Source: Candidatus Sulfotelmatobacter sp. (GTDB lineage Bacteria > Acidobacteriota > Terriglobia > Terriglobales > Acidobacteriaceae). Taken from it: a stretch of DNA of 39,878 nucleotides. The notes beneath the pieces were generated by a model. The model did not search any database. It was not told where the DNA came from and saw only the letters and a program-made list of their open reading frames with translations. The stretch lies in assembly GCA_030041415.1 (NCBI GenBank), contig JASHNX010000005.1:1-39878 (forward strand), given 5' to 3'. A program made the position numbers and the translations under genes. How positions within the stretch are numbered: position 1 is the first letter of the stretch; the number at the start of each line of letters is the position of its first letter. Positions 26,290 through 33,912 of the stretch are shown in pieces.

Positions 26290-27732
26290 TCACTGTTCAT
26301 TCCCCAGACCCTTTTCAAGGAACGAAAAGAAATAATCGAGGACCGCTTTCGTTTCTTTGGAAACGGGCGTCAACATAGAAGCCAGGTCGTATTGTTGAGA
26401 CGCCGTCAAATTAAGCAACCCACTTTCTAACTTGTACTTCATTAGCGCGGCAGCGAAGAACGAAATCCTGACCCCTGGGCGCTGTCTGCTTGATCTGTCG
26501 ATTGTTGGCGGACTGTTGCTGACCAGAGCAAACAGCGGCATGCCCGAGTCGTCTTTTGCGGAGGTCAGAAAGTCACGAAAACGCCGGAACGGGTTGGCAT
26601 AGTAATACCTGCGTAGGTTATCGGCCAGGGACTTGTCTTCGTCGTAAGTCACGGCCAGATTGATACCGTCAATGTCGCCGAGAAGATTAGCGGGCCCTGC
26701 TGCTTTTCCCAGTTCGGAGCGGAGATCCGGCCGCTGTCCGGTCACTATAGACTCGGCGTACTGCTCTAGCGCCTTGCCGAGATCTCCGCCCCAGGTGAGA
26801 GTGGCCTCTGTAGTTGCGTCCCTACTCAAAAGATACCAGTAGGTCGAATTAGGCTGCTGCTTTCTTCCTCCCTCAATTCCGGTGAGCACGTGGCCGATGT
26901 TAACCATACTACCTGCAATTTCAAGTCTTTCGAATCGCCAAATGGCTCTCGCCTGGGGCGAGTTGAACTCGGCAAGCGGACATATCTCCTTATTTCTGGC
27001 CAAGAACTTGTCGAAAATTTTCTTCCAACCGGGACTCGGTGGGGCGCCGTCCTTGTTTGTCGTAGGCTGGAACATCTTGCGGGTTGCTGAGAGAAACTCC
27101 AACCGCGTGACCGCATCGCGACACGGAGGGCTGGTCCGCCAAGGCTCCTGGCGTGTCTCCCAGTCGCCAATGAATGTGAGAAAACATTCCAAAGGGCTGT
27201 ACTGAATAATCGCCTCGGTCGTGATCCGCTTGCCCGATCGAAAATCTAAATTTATTAGGACACGAATGCGGGCAGTGCCGGGGTCGACCGCTAGCTGGGA
27301 TTCTGTGGTGAAGCTCCCGTCAGCTGCGACGTGCGCTTCGAGGTTAAGGCTCGTGCTCACGCTCACGCCGCGCCGCGTATAAACCTGATTGAAGGCGCTA
27401 ACTGGTTGCCACACGGTGCGGTCGGCCGCGGTAAATGGACGCCTTGCGCCGCTCTCTTCAACGAGGATGTTTCCATAGATGTTGAGGTAGCATTGCGGAT
27501 ACGGAAAGGGATCGCAGACTAATGCCTGGAAGCCGGAACCTGCCTTAGAGAATGCCGCAGGGCGTCCGGAGACCGTCACGCTCTTTAGAGAAATCACCGG
27601 GGTGGGGAGAGGGTTTTCCGACTCCCGATCGAGCATAGAAGCGAGTTCCCCTTCAAACTCGCGGCCCAGTTCATCCTCATGCAGGAGGTCTAGTTCCAGT
27701 TCGCGTAGCAGACGGCGGTAGTTCACGCCCAT
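26290..27732 (-). CDS. Unknown 480-aa protein with acidic N-terminal tag (cluster gene 7)
   Basis: I do not recognise this family. Residues about 9-32 form an acidic, Leu/Phe-containing tag (RELELDLLHEDELGREFEGEL) like the N-termini of the two charge-segregated proteins upstream. The middle (about 50-200) is beta-rich, with YLNIYGNILVEE and SRFR-free strands rich in Thr and Val. The C-terminal 120 residues are helical: YYYANPFRRFRDFLT, ISFFAAALMKYKLESG, TKAVLDYFFSFLEKG. There is no signal peptide or membrane span. The start ATG has only GGGGAT as SD. It is last in the co-directional cluster, 133 bp after the 390-aa gene. A structural or substrate-like role is possible but unsupported. Confidence 0.65.
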   Translation of the reverse strand: MGVNYRRLLRELELDLLHEDELGREFEGELASMLDRESENPLPTPVISLKSVTVSGRPAAFSKAGSGFQALVCDPFPYPQCYLNIYGNILVEESGARRPFTAADRTVWQPVSAFNQVYTRRGVSVSTSLNLEAHVAADGSFTTESQLAVDPGTARIRVLINLDFRSGKRITTEAIIQYSPLECFLTFIGDWETRQEPWRTSPPCRDAVTRLEFLSATRKMFQPTTNKDGAPPSPGWKKIFDKFLARNKEICPLAEFNSPQARAIWRFERLEIAGSMVNIGHVLTGIEGGRKQQPNSTYWYLLSRDATTEATLTWGGDLGKALEQYAESIVTGQRPDLRSELGKAAGPANLLGDIDGINLAVTYDEDKSLADNLRRYYYANPFRRFRDFLTSAKDDSGMPLFALVSNSPPTIDRSSRQRPGVRISFFAAALMKYKLESGLLNLTASQQYDLASMLTPVSKETKAVLDYFFSFLEKGLGNEQ

Positions 27733-27778
27733 AAATCCCCGTGGTTGCTAGTGGATGTGAGCGGCGAGTCAAGCCCTG

Positions 27779-27797
27779 CCGGGGAACGCATCCCCGG
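27779..27797 (-). other. Hairpin between cluster genes 6 and 7
   Basis: CCGGGGA-ACGCA-TCCCCGG is a perfect 7-bp GC-rich stem with a 5-nt loop. No U-run follows, so it is not a canonical terminator. It may attenuate or stabilise the cluster mRNA before the last gene. Confidence 0.45.
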
Positions 27798-27865
27798 TTA
27801 GCGGTTCGCTCGCTTTCGCGCGGCCAGCGCGAGCCCAGTTGCTCGCGCTGAAACGAGGCTCCCGG

Positions 27866-29038
27866 TCAGACTTCAAACTCGAACTCTCGGGCCGGCTCCC
27901 GCTGTGGAGAAACTCCCGCTTTCTGCCGGCCGTTTGCCTTCACTGGCGTCGGTTGAGTCTGATCCCAGGGCAACACACGATGCGCCCCTGTTCGCTTGCT
28001 AAGACCCATGGCTTGCGCACTGGTCAGCCACTCCTCGGATTGTTCGGCAATCTCAAGCAACAAGGTTTCGAACTGCGCCCTTGTGGTCTGCAAAATATGC
28101 GGTTGTGCCAGCCAGCGCAAAACTTCGCGTCCAGTAACTCCCATGCGCTGACGCGGCGAAGTGACCAGGCGCTCATTGTGGTAACGAATCAGTATTTCTT
28201 CCAATACATCCCAATGGCTGTCCGCGCCAAACAGGCGTTTGACGTCGGGAGAGCCGAGGATCTTGAATGCCTCTTCAAGCAACTGCATCACCTCCACGCG
28301 CAGCACGTTCAGGTGGCCGAAGGACAACCATTTGAGGTTGTTGCGCAAATCCAGACCGGCGCGGCGCACAATGGCAACGGAACCGAAGCTGGGATCATAA
28401 GCGCGTTCACGAATCACATCGGAAATGCGCTTATCGCGCCAGAACAAAGTTACCTGGTGAACGAAGTGAGAGAACAATTTGTGGAAGTCGGTATTCGCGC
28501 GAGAGCCCGTGGGAACCGGTGCGCCACCATACCCGAAAATTCGCTTGTAAGCCGATAAGCGATCTTTCTTGGTGTAGCGGAGAACATCCCGGCGATCGAA
28601 CTGATACAGGGCGAACGCGCCAGGGCCCGCGGACAGCCGTACCGTTCCTGCCTTGAACAACTCCTGCAATTTCTGCACCGCGCGGAAGACCCCAATTTTT
28701 TCATGCTGCCAGAGATAGTACATATCTCCAACCGCCATGATTCGCTCGGAGGTGATGGTCTCGTCGTAAGGCTCTACCCCAGGCGGAATGCGCGTGGTGC
28801 CGAGTTCTTTCGCCGCTTCCGGGCCAATGCCGATCAGGGATGCAAGGCCCTGATCGGCTGGTGGCGCCGTTTTGCTATCGGCGGCCACCGCGGAGGCCAG
28901 CATGTCATCAATCTGCTTGGTGATCGCATCGGCGAGCTGTGGATTCGAGACCAGGTCGGACGAAAGCTGGCTCGCCACCTGTTCCCGCAGTGCTGCTATG
29001 CGGTCATATAAGCTCTGATAATCCTTTTGTGTAGACAT
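27866..29038 (-). CDS. Unknown 390-aa helical protein with C-terminal EFEFE tag (cluster gene 6)
   Basis: I do not recognise this family. The start has GAGGAGG 8 bp upstream. The first 60 residues are a predicted helical coiled region (LYDRIAALREQVASQL). Residues about 90-160 (ERIMAVGDMYYLWQHEKIGV, then AVQKLQELFKAGTVRLS) look like a compact helical domain. About 245-300 are helical again (EVMQLLEEAFKILGSPDVKR, HWDVLEEILIRYHNE). The tail is Pro/Lys-rich linker ending exactly in REFEFEV, echoing the acidic repeats of the cluster's first two proteins. There is no signal peptide. The gene sits 105 bp after the Ig-like protein gene. The terminal tag is the most informative feature. Confidence 0.65.
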   Translation of the reverse strand: MSTQKDYQSLYDRIAALREQVASQLSSDLVSNPQLADAITKQIDDMLASAVAADSKTAPPADQGLASLIGIGPEAAKELGTTRIPPGVEPYDETITSERIMAVGDMYYLWQHEKIGVFRAVQKLQELFKAGTVRLSAGPGAFALYQFDRRDVLRYTKKDRLSAYKRIFGYGGAPVPTGSRANTDFHKLFSHFVHQVTLFWRDKRISDVIRERAYDPSFGSVAIVRRAGLDLRNNLKWLSFGHLNVLRVEVMQLLEEAFKILGSPDVKRLFGADSHWDVLEEILIRYHNERLVTSPRQRMGVTGREVLRWLAQPHILQTTRAQFETLLLEIAEQSEEWLTSAQAMGLSKRTGAHRVLPWDQTQPTPVKANGRQKAGVSPQREPAREFEFEV

Positions 29039-29143
29039 CGATGCGCCTCCTCGTTCACCATGCCTGGAGCGTGAATGCTTCCTACTATTTCGTCATACTG
29101 CTCCGCACACAGCCACCGGCCAATTGCCAAGTTTCGCAGTGAC

Positions 29144-30859
29144 TTACCCTGCGATGGCCTTCAACATCGCGGCGGGGGTTGGGACATTCATGCCGACCTG
29201 CTGGCCCAGAGTAAACAGTTGGGTCATTTGATCGCTAAGATCATCCAGGGCGTGCCGCACGCGGGCGGTGCTGAAGCCATCCGGCACCGCATCTATGTTC
29301 TGCGGATCCTTCGTGCCCTGAATCAGGTTCATGAGCGTTTGCACCACGGGCAGCAGGTTGTTGTTTATGGCGAGCCGGCCACCATCCTTAATGAGACGTG
29401 GCAGTTCGTCACTGACTGAGGTTTCAATCTCCACCAGCACATCTTCCAAATACATAGCCGGCAGACCAAAGGCGTCCTGGAAGACAAGCAGCAACGTCTG
29501 GCGCTCGTTGGGTCCGATGAATACAGAATCGAGCGCAAAGCGCACCTCGTTCACCGTTTCAGCGATTACTCCAAGTTGCCGCGAGATCAGTACCAGCTGC
29601 GTTCCCAGGAAAGCCGGGAGGCTGGACGGACTCAACATAAAGTACTGGTAATTGGCCAGCCAGCTCTGCAGCAGCCCAGTCATATAGTCTGAAATCACGC
29701 GAAAGTTCGTGATATCCGCTTCATCATCAACCGAGTTCGAGAAGGGATTGTCCTGGTTGTTCTGCTGGAAGAAAATGCCGTAGATATCCCTGAGGCTTCC
29801 AAGCGTGCCCCCGATCTGGTCGGGATCGGTTATTACACCGGATTCTGGAATGACCCGAAAGCCCGAGCTGGACGTGCCGCTAGATACTCGGTTTCCCAGA
29901 AGAATTGTGAAATAAGTGTTGACCCTCAGGATGGAAGGGGGAACCACGCCGAATTGCTTGACGATTTCGACGATCTGGCTCTTTGCCATGTCGCGCAACG
30001 CCGTCACATACTCAGGATCGGCGGTGGGATTCAGCGGATACAATCCATCGAGCAAGGGCAGACAATTATCCTGAGCGACTTTTGCGCGAGTATAGAGGCT
30101 GGCCTGCGCGCCTGAGATCACTCCCGACAGATCGGTTTGCACCGTGTAGCTGCGAGCGTTCCACTTCGACTCGATGTGTCCCTCGACCTCTTTGAGATCG
30201 AATGACTGCGTGAGTGCGCCGATGAATCCTTTGGCGTCGGATGGGTTTGGTTTCCATCCCAGGGCGCTGCCGATAGCTCTCGAAGCGATCTCACCGAGTC
30301 CTTGTCCAGAAACGCCGCCGAAAGGGACTCCACCGCCGGCTCCCGGACCAGGTCTCGACGTCACCGCCGGCGGATAAGACACTTCCTCCGTAAGAATGGG
30401 ATAGGAGATCGCATCCTCCACGTCCCGAGTCATTCTCGCCACCGGACCCGTCCCCGCCACTTGACGGACGATCATGGCAAAGTTGCCTTCCAGCGACGCA
30501 GGCTTCGGACCGCCGGGTTCCGCTACTCCCTGCACGTTTTGGACTACGATATTTACCCAGTCGCCGTCTTTGAACTCAGCCGCCAGGAAGGTTAACGTAA
30601 CGATTGTATTGCCGCTGCTGGGAACACCCTTGCCACCACTCAGTAGAGCGGGCGGGATCTTCTTTGGCGGCTGTGTGCTGAAATCCGCTGAGCCCGGATC
30701 AAAAACCGTATAATTCGCGGGATTCAATGCACTGTGCGAATACGGGGTTCCAGAGGTTGCCACATTCACCGCATCAGAGAACGTAATCGTGATCGAATTA
30801 TTCGTCACGACGCAATCCGTCACTGTTAGAGGCACTACTTCCTTTACAGGCTGAGGCAT
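29144..30859 (-). CDS. Bacterial Ig-like (Big_5/SwmB-type) N-terminus plus unknown helical domain (cluster gene 5)
   Basis: I place the start at the ATG giving MPQPVKEVVPLTV because AAGGAG lies 8 bases upstream; a longer frame from a TTG at 30949 has no SD. Residues about 8-135 match a SwmB/Big_5-type Ig-like module: LTVTDCVVTNNSITITFSDA, then LNPANYTVFDPG, TIVTLTF and FKDGDWVNIVVQNV. A Gly/Pro linker (SRPGPGAGGGVPFGG, about 168-182) leads to a helical domain of 350 residues with no match I recall, containing YFTILLGNRV, LLQSWLANYQYF and RLAINNNLLPVV. There is no signal peptide, which is odd for an Ig-like module. The protein is 571 aa. It may be a scaffold or adhesin component of the cluster. 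Confidence 0.65.
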   Translation of the reverse strand: MPQPVKEVVPLTVTDCVVTNNSITITFSDAVNVATSGTPYSHSALNPANYTVFDPGSADFSTQPPKKIPPALLSGGKGVPSSGNTIVTLTFLAAEFKDGDWVNIVVQNVQGVAEPGGPKPASLEGNFAMIVRQVAGTGPVARMTRDVEDAISYPILTEEVSYPPAVTSRPGPGAGGGVPFGGVSGQGLGEIASRAIGSALGWKPNPSDAKGFIGALTQSFDLKEVEGHIESKWNARSYTVQTDLSGVISGAQASLYTRAKVAQDNCLPLLDGLYPLNPTADPEYVTALRDMAKSQIVEIVKQFGVVPPSILRVNTYFTILLGNRVSSGTSSSGFRVIPESGVITDPDQIGGTLGSLRDIYGIFFQQNNQDNPFSNSVDDEADITNFRVISDYMTGLLQSWLANYQYFMLSPSSLPAFLGTQLVLISRQLGVIAETVNEVRFALDSVFIGPNERQTLLLVFQDAFGLPAMYLEDVLVEIETSVSDELPRLIKDGGRLAINNNLLPVVQTLMNLIQGTKDPQNIDAVPDGFSTARVRHALDDLSDQMTQLFTLGQQVGMNVPTPAAMLKAIAG

Positions 30860-30961
30860 GGTCGGTCTCCTTCCGCGACGGTCATTCGGTGTTCCGGTCT
30901 GCGGTTGATACAAGGCGCCGGTTGCCCGATACGCCAATTTGACGCCCAACTCTGCGGCTGT

Positions 30962-31522
30962 TCAAGTTACGCCTTCCGCTTCCAAATCCTCCGCGCGAGA
31001 TCGAGGCACGCGAATCTGCTGGCCCACATTGGTCGACTGGACCGAGATGTTCGTCGTTCCCAGCCGCTCGGCCAGTTCCTGCCAGCAGGCCGCCAGAGCC
31101 GCACTGGTCAACTCGAGCGGAGGCTGGCATTGCTCAATTCCCTGCTTGACGGCCGTCGACCAGTGCAGCCAGGCTCGCCGCTCCTTGCCCAGTCTTGCCA
31201 GCTCTCTCAATTTCTCGTACGCCAGCAGATCCGAGGTGAACTGCTGCTCGATGCGGTGGAAGCGCTCCTGGCAAGTAGTGAGCGACCGCCGCGCCTTGTC
31301 CAAATCCAAAGGATGGCCCGCTGCCTTGCGCGCATTCAGCCCTGCCTTCCGCATTTCGTGCAGCGTTCCCATCAGGTCGAGCACTACAGTTTCCAAGCCA
31401 TCGGCGAGAGCGGATTCATCGTCGGGCGGTTTATCTCCCATCGTAACCTGCAGCGCGTTTAGCGCATCGTGCAGATGATGCAAGCAGACTGAGAGATGCC
31501 GAAATGTCGCTTCCAATGCCAC
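30962..31522 (-). CDS. Small all-helical protein of unknown function (cluster gene 4)
   Basis: This is a 186-aa protein with no recognised family. It is almost wholly helical with heptad-like spacing: FRHLSVCLHHLHDALNAL, ALADGLETVVLDLMGTLHEM, CQERFHRIEQQFTSDLL and YEKLRELARLGKER, suggesting a four-helix bundle or coiled coil. The C-terminus (about 150-186) is extended, with ISVQSTNVGQQIRVPRS. It begins with GTG only 2 nt after the stop of the metallopeptidase-like gene, with GAGGAG across that stop, which implies translational coupling and a partner relationship with it. No signal peptide is present. Confidence 0.65.
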   Translation of the reverse strand: MALEATFRHLSVCLHHLHDALNALQVTMGDKPPDDESALADGLETVVLDLMGTLHEMRKAGLNARKAAGHPLDLDKARRSLTTCQERFHRIEQQFTSDLLAYEKLRELARLGKERRAWLHWSTAVKQGIEQCQPPLELTSAALAACWQELAERLGTTNISVQSTNVGQQIRVPRSRAEDLEAEGVT

Positions 31523-31524
31523 GA

Positions 31525-32865
31525 CTATCTCCTCACCAGCTCGTGGTAAAAATTCTTGGTGATAACTCCCGGCCGCGCCATGCGGCGATTCAATGCTACG
31601 CGCGCCGCGCCAATCAGAAATCGCTCGGGGATAATTCCCGGGTCGACTCCCGCCGCCATCCGCTTGGCCGACTCTTCAATCATTGCCTGATCCTTCTTCT
31701 CGAAGCGGATCACCTGGGACAGGCTCTTGTTTCCCAGCGAAGGATAAGGCCGAAAACACATGGCATCCACCGCGACAGCGCAGGCTTTGGGAAACGTTGC
31801 GACGACTTTCTTTGGAATTGATCCGGCCCGCGGGTTGGGATAAATTCGCGCCCAGGCCCGCGCATATTGTTCCGCTTCCTTGGTAAAACCCATTCGGCGC
31901 AACATTTCGCTGCTAATCAGCAAGCGCAAGTACGGTGTAGGGTGCGGCCCCCTCGGATTGAATCCAAACACCGCCGCCGGCGCTCGCCCAATCACATCCA
32001 TTAACGACCCAACCACCTCCGGTCCGCCCAGCAGAACCGCGCTCATATCGGCGAACATTTCACGGTTCCATCGTACCCATACCTGCGAAACAGAACGTCC
32101 CATGTTCGCCTTTAACAGTTGCAGGCCAACCTGGCGAGGAACGTCCTTGCTCAGCCCCAGATCGTTCTGCAGATTGTGGCTGACCTCGTGCATTACCGCA
32201 CCCAGAGTCCACGGATTCACCAGGCGGTGATAGGGCAACTGCACCAGCGCGAAGGGATTCATCTGTTTGCCGAGTCTCCTCATGCGCATGCCCCGGCGAA
32301 TCGTGGCCGGCGCAAATCCCGTCTTCATATAACAGAACGGCGGGGGCGCAGGCACCGACCTGGCCACACCCAATCCCGTATAAGCAGCCTGATAACAATC
32401 CATGGCGATGCGATCGCAACTCAAAAGCCAATTCCCGTATTGCCCCTGGCGTTGGCCGAAGAGCTCGAAATAAAAATCCCAGATCTTCTCGATTCCCTGC
32501 ACCCAGTGATGAGCTCTGTCCTTTCTCGCCACCACATCCTGCAAGCGCGGCGAGCTCGGTTTCTCGCTAGCCGTTGCGATCGAGTCGTGAACTTTCTCTG
32601 ACATCTTCAGCAGGCCACGTCGCAGCTTGGTAATCAGCTGGTTCACGACCTGAATATGACCTTCCGACGGCGCCGCCGGCCCGTTGCCAAACTCCTCTCG
32701 CTTGAAGGGGCGGAGTGCGGCGGCATGACGCGTTACATTGATCGATTGCGCCCGCAACCAGGGCAACAATACGGGGGCGGTTCCGGCAACGGCTTTCAGC
32801 CGTTTGCGCGGAGGCCGCTTCACCCGCATGGTTGTTTCTGGCAGAGTTTCGGGCAGTGTCGCCAT
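31525..32865 (-). CDS. HExxH...ExxxD (gluzincin-like) metallopeptidase-like protein (cluster gene 3)
   Basis: This is a 446-aa protein. The zinc motif is H226-EVS-H230 within AVMHEVSHNLQNDLG, and the third-ligand motif ExxxD appears as E269-MFA-D273 in NREMFADMSAVLLGGP. Both fit gluzincins. The first 30 residues are Lys/Arg/Pro-rich rather than a signal peptide, so the protein is cytoplasmic or leaves by a nonclassical route. The N-terminal 200 residues are helical, with FYFELFGQRQGQYGNWLLSCD. No standard peptidase family comes to mind, and the substrate may be a cluster protein. It follows the second charge-segregated gene by 39 bp and is coupled to the 186-aa gene. Metal binding is well supported; proteolysis is inferred. 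Confidence 0.72.
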   Translation of the reverse strand: MATLPETLPETTMRVKRPPRKRLKAVAGTAPVLLPWLRAQSINVTRHAAALRPFKREEFGNGPAAPSEGHIQVVNQLITKLRRGLLKMSEKVHDSIATASEKPSSPRLQDVVARKDRAHHWVQGIEKIWDFYFELFGQRQGQYGNWLLSCDRIAMDCYQAAYTGLGVARSVPAPPPFCYMKTGFAPATIRRGMRMRRLGKQMNPFALVQLPYHRLVNPWTLGAVMHEVSHNLQNDLGLSKDVPRQVGLQLLKANMGRSVSQVWVRWNREMFADMSAVLLGGPEVVGSLMDVIGRAPAAVFGFNPRGPHPTPYLRLLISSEMLRRMGFTKEAEQYARAWARIYPNPRAGSIPKKVVATFPKACAVAVDAMCFRPYPSLGNKSLSQVIRFEKKDQAMIEESAKRMAAGVDPGIIPERFLIGAARVALNRRMARPGVITKNFYHELVRR

Positions 32866-32904
32866 CGTCTCGCACCTTGAAGGAAAAGTTTTGGGTTCGT
32901 TGAT

Positions 32905-33864
32905 TTATCGTCCGCAGCATCCGCAGCAGCAGCCACAATGCGCGGCCTGTCCGCTCGGACCGCGCGCGGCTGTTACGCGTCCGTGCGTGACAGGACGACC
33001 CCCGACTCTCCCCGCGCCCATTGCGCGAAGACGGGCCCGGTTCACGCCTCCTGCCATCCGTGGCGCCAGTCCACCGCGAAGTCTCCAACCGCGGCCGTAA
33101 CGGCGGCCATAATGAACGTGCGGACGAGCGAAGCCGCGTCCGACGCGACTATGGAACCTGCGCTCCAGGTGGTTGTGACGACGAAGCGCCTGAGCTCGGC
33201 GCTGTGGCGTGCCCAGCACGCGGTGAGCCTGTTTCGCTAGAGTACGTACAGCGGTGTGCGGTGTGATGTGGCCTCCACGCGCCGCCCTGTGAGCGATAGT
33301 GCCCACAGTGCGCCTGGCGATACCCGGCACCACGCGGAGCAGGTGCCGTGTCTGGGGATGCCGGTGAAGAACTTTCGCAACTTTGCCGATGCCTCGCGTC
33401 AAGCTGGGAGTGGCTTTGGTCAGCACTTTGGCGATCTTGGGAAGAGCGCGCTTTGCCTTGGGCGCGATCGCCTTAGCCACCACTGGAAGCAGCTTGCTGG
33501 CAGCCATTCCAACCAAAGGTAGGAAGTGCTCGGCGGCTTCGTCTTCGCTTTCCGACTCCACAGCCAGTTCGCCCAAGTGTTCCATCACAGCGTCTGGATA
33601 GATCTTACGGATCGGGCTGATCTCGTCCTCGAACTCATCCTCGAATTCGTCTTCACTCTCGAATTCGTCTTCGCTCTCGCCGAGGATGCTCCCGAGAAAA
33701 TCCTCCCCTTCACCTTCTCCGAGGATGTCTCCGAGAAAGTCTTCGCTTTCTCCCAGCAAGTCTCCGAGAAAATCTTCGCTTTCCAGTTCGTCTTCCGCCT
33801 CGTCTTCGAGTTCAGCTTCGAATTCGTCTTCGAGTTCGGCTTCCAGCTCACTTTCATATGCCAT
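32905..33864 (-). CDS. Charge-segregated protein B with acidic FLGG repeats and Cys-rich tail (cluster gene 2)
   Basis: This 319-aa protein has an SD (GGAGGA) well placed. Residues 1-85 contain no Lys or Arg and are dominated by Glu and Asp, with three repeats of the type EDFLG(D/S)(L/I)LGE at about 30-63. Residues about 115-160 are an amphipathic Ala/Lys/Pro segment (LPVVAKAIAPKAKRALPKIA). From about 165 the chain is Arg/His/Gly-rich, and it ends HCGCCCGCCGR, six Cys in the last ten residues. The middle of the basic part aligns with protein A (LTRG, VP-I-RRTV, A-G--IT, RVLG-P), so the genes are paralogues. No enzyme motif is seen. The acidic half could bind a basic partner, and the Cys tail could bind metal or crosslink. 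Confidence 0.75.
   Translation of the reverse strand: MAYESELEAELEDEFEAELEDEAEDELESEDFLGDLLGESEDFLGDILGEGEGEDFLGSILGESEDEFESEDEFEDEFEDEISPIRKIYPDAVMEHLGELAVESESEDEAAEHFLPLVGMAASKLLPVVAKAIAPKAKRALPKIAKVLTKATPSLTRGIGKVAKVLHRHPQTRHLLRVVPGIARRTVGTIAHRAARGGHITPHTAVRTLAKQAHRVLGTPQRRAQALRRHNHLERRFHSRVGRGFARPHVHYGRRYGRGWRLRGGLAPRMAGGVNRARLRAMGAGRVGGRPVTHGRVTAARGPSGQAAHCGCCCGCCGR
33676..33780 (-). repeat. Coding repeats of the EDFLG unit in protein B
   Basis: Three tandem copies of a roughly 10-13-codon unit (SEDFLGDLLGE type) lie here. The DNA copies are similar but not identical (GAGAAAATCTTCG and GAGAAAGTCTTCG variants on the plus strand), so the repeat is coding-constrained rather than freshly expanded. 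Related units occur in protein A. Confidence 0.6.
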
Positions 33865-33912
33865 GACGGATTCCTCCTGCTAAGAATGATCGAACTTGGG
33901 GGACGGTTCTAT

